13,036 bases of DNA, from assembly GCA_024206355.1 (NCBI GenBank), contig JAAGZM010000015.1, positions 1 to 13,036 of the forward strand, written 5' to 3'. Shown here one piece after another: positions 1-7,207 of this stretch (positions are counted from its first letter, which is position 1; each line of letters starts with the position of its first letter). A program made the translations under genes and the position numbers. Origin of the DNA: Gammaproteobacteria bacterium. GTDB taxonomy: Bacteria > Pseudomonadota > Gammaproteobacteria > Enterobacterales > GCA-2746155. The notes under the pieces are model-generated. The model saw only the letters and a program-made list of their open reading frames with translations, ran no database searches and had not been told where the DNA came from.

Positions 1-82
1 CAATTTGTTTAAGAAATTCACGAATTATTGGGTAGGGTTGTTGCGCTAGACTTAACCAGCACCGTTGTTGATCCAATTCCAT
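1..82 (-). CDS. dprA: DprA (DNA-processing protein A), N-terminal fragment cut by the window edge
   Basis: Partial gene: 27 codons plus one base are visible, reading leftward from an ATG at 82-80 and running off the window. The peptide opens MELDQQRCWLSLAQQP, with the W-L-x-L pattern common at DprA N-termini, but no Rossmann-fold domain is in view. An AAAGGAG ribosome binding site at 96-90 lies 7 nt upstream and supports the start. The identification rests mainly on gene order: in many Gammaproteobacteria dprA follows the LysM gene that is divergent from def. DprA binds incoming single-stranded DNA and loads RecA during natural transformation; in species that do not transform its role is unclear. 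It probably shares a transcript with the LysM gene, 79 nt upstream. Another gene is possible but less likely. Confidence 0.72.
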   Translation of the reverse strand, partial: MELDQQRCWLSLAQQPYPIIREFLKQI

Positions 83-110
83 TTGGATACTCCTTTATCA
101 TTTTGTTTAA

Positions 111-136
111 TGACGGCTCCATTCATGAAGCCGTCA
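111..136 (-). repeat. Intercistronic hairpin between the LysM gene and dprA
   Basis: Inverted repeat with arms TGACGGCT (111-118) and AGCCGTCA (129-136). In the minus-strand transcript the stem extends inward through a U-G wobble, C-G and A-U to 11 pairs closed by a UGAA tetraloop. The plus-strand transcript lacks the inner pairs, so the structure belongs to the tsaP-dprA mRNA. Downstream on that strand the sequence is TTAAACAAAATG rather than a U-run, so this is not a canonical terminator. It could be an attenuator, a processing site or a 3'-end stabiliser. The dprA ribosome binding site begins about 14 nt past the stem. Confidence 0.7.
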
Positions 137-161
137 ACTGTACAATTTACCTATTGAATAA

Positions 162-1184
162 TTACTCAGGCGTTACTGCCGTATCCATGACATGGATAGG
201 TTGAGAAGCACGCATCACTAGTGCCAAACTGGTTTTCTCAAATGTTCTAAAGATCATTAGTTCACCGGCTATCTCTGATGGCAGTTTAACTAGTTCACCT
301 TTCTCGCTACTATATTTGTCTTCAACAACACGACCCGATTGCATGATTGTCATTACATGACCAACTTCCATCTGATCTCGAGTACCCTTGTTAAGAATGA
401 CTACATCGTATGTACCGATTTGAGTAACACCGTTATAGACTGAAATAATATAAGCTGTAACCATATGATTAGGTGGTCTAAGCATGAATACCGAAGGAAA
501 GACATTCTCATAATAAGGAAGCGCTTTATCGCCTTTGAGAACTTCTTGCACCGATTCATTAATGATTATTGTTGCAGGATCGCCTGCTCTAATCTTTTTA
601 CCACTACCTAAATGGATAGCTTCAATCCCGAGTAATTCATTTGTTTCTGGATCATAGTAAGGATCACCTTTGCGGAACAGTGAAAAATCATTTTTTGTTT
701 GATCGGTAATACCACGAACATATACTTTGGTTCCCTGATCGAATATCAGTCGTTGAGAGCTGTCTGCTAAGATATAGGGTGCTGCATCAATTTCTGCTTC
801 TGAGAGCACTCTTGGGCTATACAAAAAAGGTTTAATAATGTTCAAAGGAATGGTTGGTATCACATCTCCTTCTGAAAGCACGCGCATTTGAGGTGATAAT
901 TTATCATCACGTGATAGCATTATTCTTGGCTTACCATCGATATAGACTAACTTTAAAATATCGCCAGGATAAATTAAATGAGGATTTCTTACTTGTGGAT
1001 TAACATGCCAAATCTCTGGCCAAAGCCAAGGTTTATCAAGAAAAACACCTGAAATGTCCCACAGAGTATCACCCTTCACAACAACATATGTATCTGGATG
1101 ACCATCTTTAAGCTCAACGCTTTGTACTGGTAAGCTGGTAAAAACCAGTGCCAGAAACAACGAGCATATGGCTAAAGTTTTCAT
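162..1184 (-). CDS. tsaP: Secreted LysM-domain protein, probable type IV pilus secretin-associated TsaP
   Basis: A 340-residue exported protein. Residues 1-22 form a signal peptide (MKTLAICSLFLALVF core, probable cleavage after PVQS), with no lipobox cysteine. Residues 32-79 are a LysM peptidoglycan-binding domain (YVVVKGDTLWDIS, then NPHLIYPGDILKL). About 260 residues of mainly beta-like sequence follow, without a motif I can name. Its place, divergent from def and upstream of dprA, and its length match P. aeruginosa PA0020, described as the TsaP homologue. TsaP binds peptidoglycan and anchors the PilQ secretin of type IV pili in Neisseria and Myxococcus, though its importance varies between species. 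The start is supported by TAGGGA about 10 nt upstream. The LysM call is certain; the TsaP role is inferred from position and architecture. Confidence 0.85.
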   Translation of the reverse strand: MKTLAICSLFLALVFTSLPVQSVELKDGHPDTYVVVKGDTLWDISGVFLDKPWLWPEIWHVNPQVRNPHLIYPGDILKLVYIDGKPRIMLSRDDKLSPQMRVLSEGDVIPTIPLNIIKPFLYSPRVLSEAEIDAAPYILADSSQRLIFDQGTKVYVRGITDQTKNDFSLFRKGDPYYDPETNELLGIEAIHLGSGKKIRAGDPATIIINESVQEVLKGDKALPYYENVFPSVFMLRPPNHMVTAYIISVYNGVTQIGTYDVVILNKGTRDQMEVGHVMTIMQSGRVVEDKYSSEKGELVKLPSEIAGELMIFRTFEKTSLALVMRASQPIHVMDTAVTPE

Positions 1185-1219
1185 ATTTTTATTTCCCTAC
1201 GTTCATGTTGAATGAGAAA

Positions 1220-1245
1220 TGCTATCGATAATAAAAGCGATAGCA
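1220..1245. repeat. Perfect 8-bp inverted repeat in the tsaP/def divergent region
   Basis: TGCTATCG (1220-1227) and CGATAGCA (1238-1245) are perfect inverted arms separated by 10 nt of A/T-rich sequence, about one helical turn. The element lies in the 139-bp gap between the divergent genes, 36 bp from the tsaP start and 79 bp from the def start. It ends 19 bp before a TATAAT, so it overlaps the -35 position of the likely def promoter. This geometry suits an operator for a dimeric regulator. A transcribed hairpin in the tsaP leader is the alternative. The function is inferred; the symmetry is directly visible. Confidence 0.6.
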
Positions 1246-1270
1246 CCACAGCCCTATTTTGCAGTATAAT
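1241..1270 (+). promoter_or_regulatory. Candidate sigma70 promoter for def-fmt-rsmB
   Basis: A consensus -10 box TATAAT lies at 1265-1270, giving a predicted start near 1277 and a leader of about 47 nt before the def ATG. No good -35 box is present at 16-18 bp; the position (1241-1247) falls inside the right arm of the inverted repeat, which suggests dependence on a regulator or a weak promoter. The call is based on the -10 match and on its place ahead of the operon. Confidence 0.45.
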
Positions 1271-1323
1271 CATAATCTTAGCAACTATACTTACTTAATT
1301 ACTAGAACTTATCTTACATCAAT

Positions 1324-1818
1324 ATGGCATTATTACACATTCTTAGGTATCCACATCCTAGTTTGCGCGAAAAAGCGCAACCAATAACTGTTTTTGATGA
1401 AAGTATCACAAATTTAGCAAAAAATATGCTTGAAACCATGTATGAAGCACCTGGTATTGGTCTAGCTGCTACCCAAGTGCATGAGGCTAAGCGACTTTTA
1501 GTGATTGATGTGAGTGAAAACAAAGACAAGCCATTATATATTTTAAATCCGCAACTTGTTGATAAATCAGGTGAAATTGACAATAAGGAAGGTTGTTTAT
1601 CATTCCCAAATATTTATGCGAATGTTACTCGTGCAGAGCAGGTGACAATAAAATATCAAGATCTTGAAGGTAAGGAGCATATTTTAGAGGCGGATGATTT
1701 ACTTGCAATCTGTATTCAACATGAGATGGATCATTTGGATGGTAAAGTTTTTGTTGATTACCTCTCATTGTTAAAACGTAATCGTATCCGAAAGCAACTC
1801 GAAAAAAAGCAACGTTAA
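1324..1818 (+). CDS. def: Peptide deformylase
   Basis: Removes the formyl group from the N-terminal methionine of nascent proteins; a cytosolic metalloenzyme, usually with Fe2+. All three family motifs are intact: GIGLAATQV at 44-52, EGCLSFP at 89-95 with metal ligand Cys91, and QHEMDHLDG at 132-140 with ligands His133 and His137 and catalytic Glu134. Its length of 164 residues is close to the 169 of E. coli, and the metal ligands differ by one in number (Cys90, His132, His136 there). No convincing Shine-Dalgarno sequence precedes the ATG, but the ALLHILRYPHPSLR opening matches the family start. The stop overlaps the fmt start by one base (TAATG), so translation is probably coupled. Its substrate is created by the next gene's product. 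Confidence 0.98.
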   Translation: MALLHILRYPHPSLREKAQPITVFDESITNLAKNMLETMYEAPGIGLAATQVHEAKRLLVIDVSENKDKPLYILNPQLVDKSGEIDNKEGCLSFPNIYANVTRAEQVTIKYQDLEGKEHILEADDLLAICIQHEMDHLDGKVFVDYLSLLKRNRIRKQLEKKQR

Positions 1819-2792
1819 TGATAACTACTCCCCTGAAAGTCATTTTTGCAGGTACACCTGAGTTTGCTGCAACGCATTTAGATGCGCTGATTAATTCTAA
1901 TCATCAAGTATGTGCTGTTTACACACAACCTGACCGGCCGGCTGGAAGAGGTCGAAAGCTAACAGCCAGCCCCGTTAAGCAGTTAGCAGAAGCCAATGAG
2001 TTAATAGTTTGTCAGCCAGAAACATTGAAAACGGATGATGCTAAAGCGTTATTACAATCATTTAAAGCCGATATTATGGTTGTTGTTGCGTACGGCATTA
2101 TATTACCAAAGGTGATTTTAGAAATTCCACGACTAGGATGCATCAATGTTCATGCTTCACTATTACCTCGATGGCGAGGTGCAGCACCTATTCAAAGAGC
2201 CGTTGAAGCAGGAGATAAAGAAACCGGTGTGACGATAATCCAAATGGATGAAGGTTTAGACACTGGCGATATGTTGGTGACATCCAAGCTAATCGTGGCA
2301 TCTGATGAAACAAGCAGCAGCCTTCATAATCGACTAATGAAAGATGGTGCTAAAGTTTTGATAGAAGCATTAGACATAATTGCATCAAATAATATTTTGG
2401 CAACAAAACAAAATGATGAACAGGCTTGTTATGCTAAAAAACTGACTAAAGAAGAAGCTTTGATTGATTGGTCTTTAAGTGCAGAAGAGATTGACCGAAA
2501 AATACGCGCTTTTTATCCCTGGCCTGGTAGCTTTGTTAGTTTGAATGATCAAAGAATGAAGGTTATTGCTGAGCCTCTCTCTGTAAATGAGAATGCTGTT
2601 AATGAGAGAGATGAATATAGTAGAAAAATTGGTGAGATAATAACTACTGATGAAAATGGTCTAGCTGTAAAGTGTGCAGAGGGTCACTTATTAATAAAGT
2701 CGCTACAAATTCCGGGAAAGAAAATGACAGCCATTTCTAATTTACTCAATGCCTATCAGGATCGTTTCCAACCAGGGCAACAATTCGACTAA
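1818..2792 (+). CDS. fmt: Methionyl-tRNA formyltransferase
   Basis: Transfers a formyl group from 10-formyltetrahydrofolate to Met-tRNA(fMet), giving the initiator tRNA for bacterial translation. The N-terminal domain (about 7-190) has a Rossmann-like start KVIFAGTPEFA, the folate-binding SLLP at 114-117, and the catalytic set Asn110, His112 and Asp148 (CINVHASLLP; GLDTGDML). These correspond to E. coli Asn108, His110 and Asp146. The C-terminal tRNA-binding domain begins near 210 and includes AFYPWPGSFV. The length of 324 residues is slightly more than the E. coli 315, the extra falling in the C-terminal domain. The start codon overlaps the def stop by one base and the stop overlaps rsmB by one base, with no strong ribosome binding site of its own, so coupled translation is likely. 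Confidence 0.98.
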   Translation: MITTPLKVIFAGTPEFAATHLDALINSNHQVCAVYTQPDRPAGRGRKLTASPVKQLAEANELIVCQPETLKTDDAKALLQSFKADIMVVVAYGIILPKVILEIPRLGCINVHASLLPRWRGAAPIQRAVEAGDKETGVTIIQMDEGLDTGDMLVTSKLIVASDETSSSLHNRLMKDGAKVLIEALDIIASNNILATKQNDEQACYAKKLTKEEALIDWSLSAEEIDRKIRAFYPWPGSFVSLNDQRMKVIAEPLSVNENAVNERDEYSRKIGEIITTDENGLAVKCAEGHLLIKSLQIPGKKMTAISNLLNAYQDRFQPGQQFD

Positions 2793-4108
2793 TGAGTGCT
2801 GATCTACGAGCTCTCGTTGCTAAAGGCCTTTCAGAGGTTATCAATAAGGGTAATTCACTTACCAAAGTTTTACCTAATTTTGACAAGCTTGATGATAAAA
2901 ATAAGGCGCTAGCGAGAGAACTTACCTTTGGCACTTTACGTAAATACTACCCGCTAGAGGTCATCAGCGAACAACTTCTTAATAAACCACTTAAAAAGAA
3001 AGACAATGATCTTAAGTGTTTGATTTTAGTGGGCTTATATCAATTATTTTTTACACGAATACCCGATCATGCGGTATTAAGTGAAACTGTTCAGGCAACA
3101 ATCAGCTTAAAGAAAAAATGGGCTAAAAACTTAATCAATGCTTTATTAAGAAAAGCTTTAAGAGAAAGTGAACAGTTACTTTCAATTATGAATATAAGCC
3201 CTTCAATCGGCGCATGCTTGCCTAAATGGCTCTTTAAACAATTAAAGCAAGATTGGCCCAATAACTTTGAAGAAATTGCTAAAAGTAGTCATCAAAGAGC
3301 ACCGCTTACACTGCGAGTGAATAAAAGGCATGGTAGTAGAGGCGCGTATTTATCACGATTAAATGCTGTTGAGATTAATGCAGAAAATCACCCAATTGCT
3401 GAACAGGCACTATTATTGGAAAAGAGCTGCGATATTACAAAATTACCCGGATACTTAGATGGCGACTTTTCGGTACAAGATAGTGCTGCTCAGATGGCAG
3501 CACAGTTGCTGGATGTAAAAGCAGAGCAAAGGATATTAGATGCATGTGCTGCTCCCGGTGGAAAAACAGCTCATATTTTAGAGTTAACAGATAATAATGC
3601 TAAGGTATTGGCGATTGATAATTCTGCTCGTCGTTTACAAAGGCTTGATGAGAATATGTCACGCTTAAAGTTAAATGTAGAGACGATAGTTGCCGATGCC
3701 AGTGATACGAATAGTTGGTTTGAAGGCGAAATGTTTGACCGAATTCTTTGTGATGCTCCCTGTAGTGCACTTGGAATAATAAGGCGTCACCCAGATATTA
3801 CCGTTTTAAGAAGAGAATCTGATATTGTTGCGCTTAATGCAATACAACAACAGTTACTAGACTCACTTTGGCAATGTTTAAAACCGGGTGGAATTATGCT
3901 GTACTCAACCTGTTCAATTTTAAAATCTGAAAATACTGAGCAGATTAGCCACTTTTTAAGTAGCCATAATGATGCAGCACTCTTGGATACTTGCCCTGTA
4001 GATAGCGATATTGATAATAAAAATGCTTCCAAGGATTGGCAAATCTTCCCTGGAGAACTCAAAATGGATGGTTTTTATTATGCAAAACTGTATAAAAGTG
4101 CATCTTAA
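2792..4108 (+). CDS. rsmB: 16S rRNA (cytosine-967-C5)-methyltransferase
   Basis: Makes m5C967 in 16S rRNA using S-adenosylmethionine. The N-terminal NusB-like RNA-binding domain spans about residues 4-130 (ARELTFGTLRKYYPLE; RIPDHAVLSETV; AKNLINALLRK). The C-terminal methyltransferase domain has the SAM loop LDACAAPGGKT (249-259), motif IV CDAPCSALGIIRRHPD with Cys324, and motif VI YSTCS with Cys374. In this two-cysteine family Cys374 corresponds to the E. coli nucleophile Cys375, and Cys324 to Cys325, which helps release the product. The length of 438 is near the E. coli 429. It is joined to fmt by TAATG. An 85-nt gap, including a possible promoter, follows before trkA. Confidence 0.97.
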   Translation: MSADLRALVAKGLSEVINKGNSLTKVLPNFDKLDDKNKALARELTFGTLRKYYPLEVISEQLLNKPLKKKDNDLKCLILVGLYQLFFTRIPDHAVLSETVQATISLKKKWAKNLINALLRKALRESEQLLSIMNISPSIGACLPKWLFKQLKQDWPNNFEEIAKSSHQRAPLTLRVNKRHGSRGAYLSRLNAVEINAENHPIAEQALLLEKSCDITKLPGYLDGDFSVQDSAAQMAAQLLDVKAEQRILDACAAPGGKTAHILELTDNNAKVLAIDNSARRLQRLDENMSRLKLNVETIVADASDTNSWFEGEMFDRILCDAPCSALGIIRRHPDITVLRRESDIVALNAIQQQLLDSLWQCLKPGGIMLYSTCSILKSENTEQISHFLSSHNDAALLDTCPVDSDIDNKNASKDWQIFPGELKMDGFYYAKLYKSAS

Positions 4109-4129
4109 GCTGGAATGACTATAAAAACT

Positions 4130-4158
4130 TTAACAATGGCCGATATTCACGTTAGACT
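4130..4158 (+). promoter_or_regulatory. Possible promoter for trkA-trkH
   Basis: TTAACA (4130-4135, five of six -35 bases) and TAGACT (4153-4158, four of six -10 bases) are separated by 17 bp in the 85-nt gap between rsmB and trkA. A start near 4165 would give a leader of about 29 nt with a GAGAAG ribosome binding site at 4182-4187. No terminator hairpin follows rsmB, so read-through from the def operon is also expected. The match is weak and unproven. Confidence 0.35.
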
Positions 4159-4193
4159 ACTATTGGTAATGGATAGAACATGAGAAGCGTATA

Positions 4194-5591
4194 ATGCAAA
4201 TAATAATTCTCGGTGCTGGTCAGGTTGGAGGCACATTAGCCAAAGACCTTGAAAGTGAAGATAACGAAATTACTTTAGTTGATGTCTCAAGAGAAAGACT
4301 TGATGAACTTCATAATCATCTAGATCTTCGAACGATTTGTGGTGAAGCGGCTCATCCAGATGTTCTTGCTAAAGCTGGTGCGGAAAATACCGATTTATTA
4401 ATTGCTGTGACAAACAGTGATGAAACCAACATGATTGCCTGCCAAATTGCTTGGCTACTCTTTAAAATTCCCACAAAAATTGCCCGAGTTCGTGATCCCA
4501 GTTATTTAAGAAATAAAGAAAAACTTTTCAGCAAAGATGTGGAAGGTGGCTTACCTGTTGATGTTGTGATCAGCCCAGAGCAAGTAGTTACCGATCATAT
4601 CTTCAAGTTGATACGCTATCCTGGAGCATTACAGGTTCTCGATTTTGCCCACGGTCTAGTAAGACTTGTTGCTGTAAAAGCTTACTACGGTGGTCCGTTA
4701 GTAGGAAATGCGCTTGCCACTCTGAAGCAGCATATCCCAAATGTTGATACTCGGGTGGCAGCAATTTTTAGACAAGGCAAACCGATTGTTCCTATTGGTT
4801 CGACTATTATTGAAGCGAATGATGAAGTTTTCTTTATTGCAGAAAGCAATGACATTATTAAAGTGATTAGTGAGTTGCAAAGGGTTGAAGAACCGTACAA
4901 GAAGATAATGATTGCCGGAGGCGGTCATATTGGCGCGGCGCTTGCCCATGTCCTTGAGCAAGAAGGTTGTCAGGTTAAGGTTATTGAGCGTAATACTGAG
5001 AATGCAAAAAAACTCTCGGCAGAAATTAATAGTATTGTGATCAATACAGATGCTGCCGATAAAGATATGCTCATTGAAGAAAACATTGAAGATATGGATG
5101 TTTTTATAGCTGTTACAAACAACGATGCAGCTAATATTATGTCTTCAATGCTCGCCAAAAAGCTAGGCGGGCGAAAAATTATGGCACTAATAAATCGTCA
5201 TGAATATTTAGACTTAGCCCAAGGCCATGAAATTGATGTGGCAATTTCACCACAGCAAGCAACGATTGGCTCATTACTAACCTATATTCGCCAAGGCGAT
5301 ATCGCAACGGTTTATAGTTTAAGGCGTGGAGCTGCTGAGGCTATTGAGACAATTGCCCATGGAGACTCTCATACCTCTAAAGTGGTTGGCAGATCTGTCG
5401 AAGAATTGAAACTTCCACCAGGTACAACTATCGGTGCAATTGTACGTGGAGAAGGTGGTAATGAGAAAGTCTTAATGGCTCATGATGATGTGGTGATTGA
5501 GAGTGATGACCATGTGATCCTGTTTCTTGTTGATAAACAATACATTCATGATGTGGAACGGCTGTTCCAGGTCGATGCCACTTTCATATAG
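4194..5591 (+). CDS. trkA: Trk system potassium uptake regulatory subunit TrkA
   Basis: Peripheral cytoplasmic NAD(H)/nucleotide-binding subunit that assembles under the TrkH channel and gates K+ uptake. The protein has a duplicated RCK layout. RCK-N 1 (about 1-120) has GAGQVGGTLA at 7-16 and an acidic Asp30 at the end of the second strand. RCK-C 1 covers about 140-228. RCK-N 2 (about 236-350) has GGGHIGAAL at 242-250 and Glu265. RCK-C 2 covers about 370-455. Both dinucleotide loops look intact. The length of 465 is close to the E. coli 458. GAGAAG 6 nt upstream supports the start. It is followed by trkH after 8 nt, so the pair is surely cotranscribed. In E. coli, dephosphorylated EIIA-Ntr binds TrkA; the enzyme heading that relay, PtsP, is encoded further along this window. 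Confidence 0.97.
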   Translation: MQIIILGAGQVGGTLAKDLESEDNEITLVDVSRERLDELHNHLDLRTICGEAAHPDVLAKAGAENTDLLIAVTNSDETNMIACQIAWLLFKIPTKIARVRDPSYLRNKEKLFSKDVEGGLPVDVVISPEQVVTDHIFKLIRYPGALQVLDFAHGLVRLVAVKAYYGGPLVGNALATLKQHIPNVDTRVAAIFRQGKPIVPIGSTIIEANDEVFFIAESNDIIKVISELQRVEEPYKKIMIAGGGHIGAALAHVLEQEGCQVKVIERNTENAKKLSAEINSIVINTDAADKDMLIEENIEDMDVFIAVTNNDAANIMSSMLAKKLGGRKIMALINRHEYLDLAQGHEIDVAISPQQATIGSLLTYIRQGDIATVYSLRRGAAEAIETIAHGDSHTSKVVGRSVEELKLPPGTTIGAIVRGEGGNEKVLMAHDDVVIESDDHVILFLVDKQYIHDVERLFQVDATFI

Positions 5592-5599
5592 GCAATGAT

Positions 5600-7048
5600 A
5601 TGCATCTAGGTACAATTCTTCGCATTTTAGGTATATTGATCGCGCTATTGAGTGTGACGCTAATTCCGCCGATGATTGTTGCTTATATTTATAAAGATTC
5701 GGGTGGAGTAACCTTTATTCAATCTTTCTTTATTACCTTATTCCTTGGTGGCATGCTTTGGTACCGCTATCGACACAACAAAAAAGAACTTAAAACCAAA
5801 GATGGTTTCATAATTGTCGTTTTATTCTGGACGGTTCTATCAAGCTTTGGTGCCCTGCCTTTTTATCTATCAACAACGCAAGATATCCAATTGGTTGATG
5901 CAGTATTTGAATCGTTTTCTGGATTAACAACTACGGGCGCTACGGTTTTAACAGGCCTAGATACAATGCCCAAGGCAATTCTTTATTATCGCCAACAACT
6001 GCAGTGGGTTGGTGGTATGGGTATCATCGTATTAGCTGTTGCTGTATTGCCGATGTTAGGCATTGGTGGAATGCAGTTATATAGAGCTGAAACTCCTGGG
6101 CCGGTAAAAGATACTAAGTTAACGCCCCGTATTGCTGGTACAGCAAAAGCACTTTGGTACATTTATCTGGTGCTAACCATATCTTGTACCCTTGCCTACT
6201 GGTCCGCTGGAATGACATTCTTTGATGCGCTCACCCATGCATATTCAACTGTGGCTATTGGTGGTTTTTCTACCCATGATGCCAGTATCGGCTATTTTGA
6301 TAGCGCTATTATTGAAAGTATTTGTTCAATCTTCATGTTAATAGCAGGTGTTAATTTTTCTTTACACTACATTGCCTTTAACAGTTTTGGGCTAATGCAT
6401 TATTTCCGTGACCCAGAATTTAAATCCTATATCTTACTCATGGCAATAACCACAGTTTCATGTTTTCTTATTCTTGTTGGTACGCAAACATTTAATGTTG
6501 AAGATTCTATTCGTAAAGCAATTTTCCAAGCTATATCTGTTGGAACAACAGCAGGGTTTACCACAGAAAACTTTAACTTATGGCCAGCATTTTTGCCGGT
6601 ATTGCTATTATTAACCAGTTTTGTCGGTGGTTGTGCAGGGTCTACAGGTGGTGGCATGAAAGTTATCCGCGTGCTGCTGTTGTTTAAACAGGGTTTTCGT
6701 GAGATAAAAAAACTTATTCATCCAAGGGCAGTTTTTGTTATTAAGCTTGGAAAGCAACCGCTTGATAATAATATTATAGAAGCCGTTTGGGGCTTTTTTG
6801 CCGCTTATATATTTCTGTTTGTGATTATGCTTTTAGCGCTAATGGCAGATGGTCTCGATCAAGTCACCGCTTTTTCTGCGGTTGCTGCCTGTATGAATAA
6901 TCTGGGACCTGGTTTAGGTGATGTGGCGCTTAACTACGCAAATATTGGCGATTTTTCAAAATGGGTCTTATGTTTTGCAATGTTACTTGGTCGTCTGGAA
7001 ATATTTACTCTGCTAGTTCTTTTTGTACCTGCTTTTTGGCGTAGATAA
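5600..7048 (+). CDS. trkH: Trk system potassium uptake transmembrane subunit TrkH
   Basis: Inner-membrane K+ channel subunit of the SKT superfamily, 482 residues against 483 in E. coli TrkH. The four pore-loop filter segments are visible in order: SGLTTTGATVL (107-117), AIGGFST (219-225), SVGTTAGFTT (313-322) and NNLGPGLG (433-440). The glycines of each filter are present. The conserved GGCAGSTGGGMKV (343-355) follows the third filter and corresponds to the intramembrane gating loop described for TrkH. Many hydrophobic helices are evident, such as 8-31, 69-90, 137-156, 184-202, 239-260, 276-294, 331-345, 396-417 and 456-478. AGG at 5590-5592, overlapping the trkA stop, is the only nearby ribosome binding site. 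It probably works with the TrkA encoded just upstream. No terminator follows directly. Confidence 0.97.
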   Translation: MHLGTILRILGILIALLSVTLIPPMIVAYIYKDSGGVTFIQSFFITLFLGGMLWYRYRHNKKELKTKDGFIIVVLFWTVLSSFGALPFYLSTTQDIQLVDAVFESFSGLTTTGATVLTGLDTMPKAILYYRQQLQWVGGMGIIVLAVAVLPMLGIGGMQLYRAETPGPVKDTKLTPRIAGTAKALWYIYLVLTISCTLAYWSAGMTFFDALTHAYSTVAIGGFSTHDASIGYFDSAIIESICSIFMLIAGVNFSLHYIAFNSFGLMHYFRDPEFKSYILLMAITTVSCFLILVGTQTFNVEDSIRKAIFQAISVGTTAGFTTENFNLWPAFLPVLLLLTSFVGGCAGSTGGGMKVIRVLLLFKQGFREIKKLIHPRAVFVIKLGKQPLDNNIIEAVWGFFAAYIFLFVIMLLALMADGLDQVTAFSAVAACMNNLGPGLGDVALNYANIGDFSKWVLCFAMLLGRLEIFTLLVLFVPAFWRR

Positions 7049-7083
7049 AAATAAAGCAACTAATTAAATGATGGAAATAACCC

Positions 7084-7173
7084 ATGAACAGAACCTTAAC
7101 TTAAAGTTCAACAGCTATTGTTGCTGATCAAGAATATCTAGAAATTGATAGTTTTGAAGGTGTTGATAATTAG
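7084..7173 (+). pseudogene. Possible remnant of a small reading frame (low confidence)
   Basis: In the 143-nt gap after trkH, one frame reads ATG at 7084, six codons (MNRTLT), a TAA at 7102-7104, then 22 further sense codons (opening SSTAIVADQEYLEID) and a TAG at 7171-7173. The second part has an acidic, protein-like composition, and removing the single TAA would give a 29-residue peptide. It may be the decayed end of a gene lost from between trkH and mutH, or chance. I recognise no family. The rest of the gap shows no other coding signal. Confidence 0.15.
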
Positions 7174-7181
7174 AGAAGTAA

Positions 7182-7207
7182 TAGCGGAACTTTATTGAGT
7201 TCCGCTA
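7182..7207 (-). terminator. Hairpin terminator overlapping the mutH stop codon
   Basis: Perfect 10-bp inverted repeat, TAGCGGAACT (7182-7191) and AGTTCCGCTA (7198-7207), with a 6-nt loop. The mutH TAA (7194-7192) lies in the loop. On the minus strand the stem is followed by TTACTTCTCT, moderately T-rich, giving a plausible intrinsic terminator for mutH. On the plus strand it could also stop transcripts coming from trkH 133 nt upstream, since the two genes converge here, although no T-run follows directly in that direction. Confidence 0.62.

Noticed and set aside
1314..1583. Open frame on the minus strand opposite def
   Set aside because: It lies fully over def, whose catalytic motifs are intact, has no ribosome binding site and resembles no protein I know.
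1625..1843. Open frame on the minus strand spanning the def-fmt junction
   Set aside because: Antisense to two conserved genes and without a family signature; it arises from the codon pattern of def.
3787..4062. Open frame on the minus strand within rsmB
   Set aside because: Overlaps the conserved RsmB C-terminus; composition is that of an antisense shadow.
7102..7104. Recoding of the TAA inside the small frame after trkH
   Set aside because: No recoding signal is visible, the frame is very short and TAA is not a selenocysteine codon; decay or chance is simpler.
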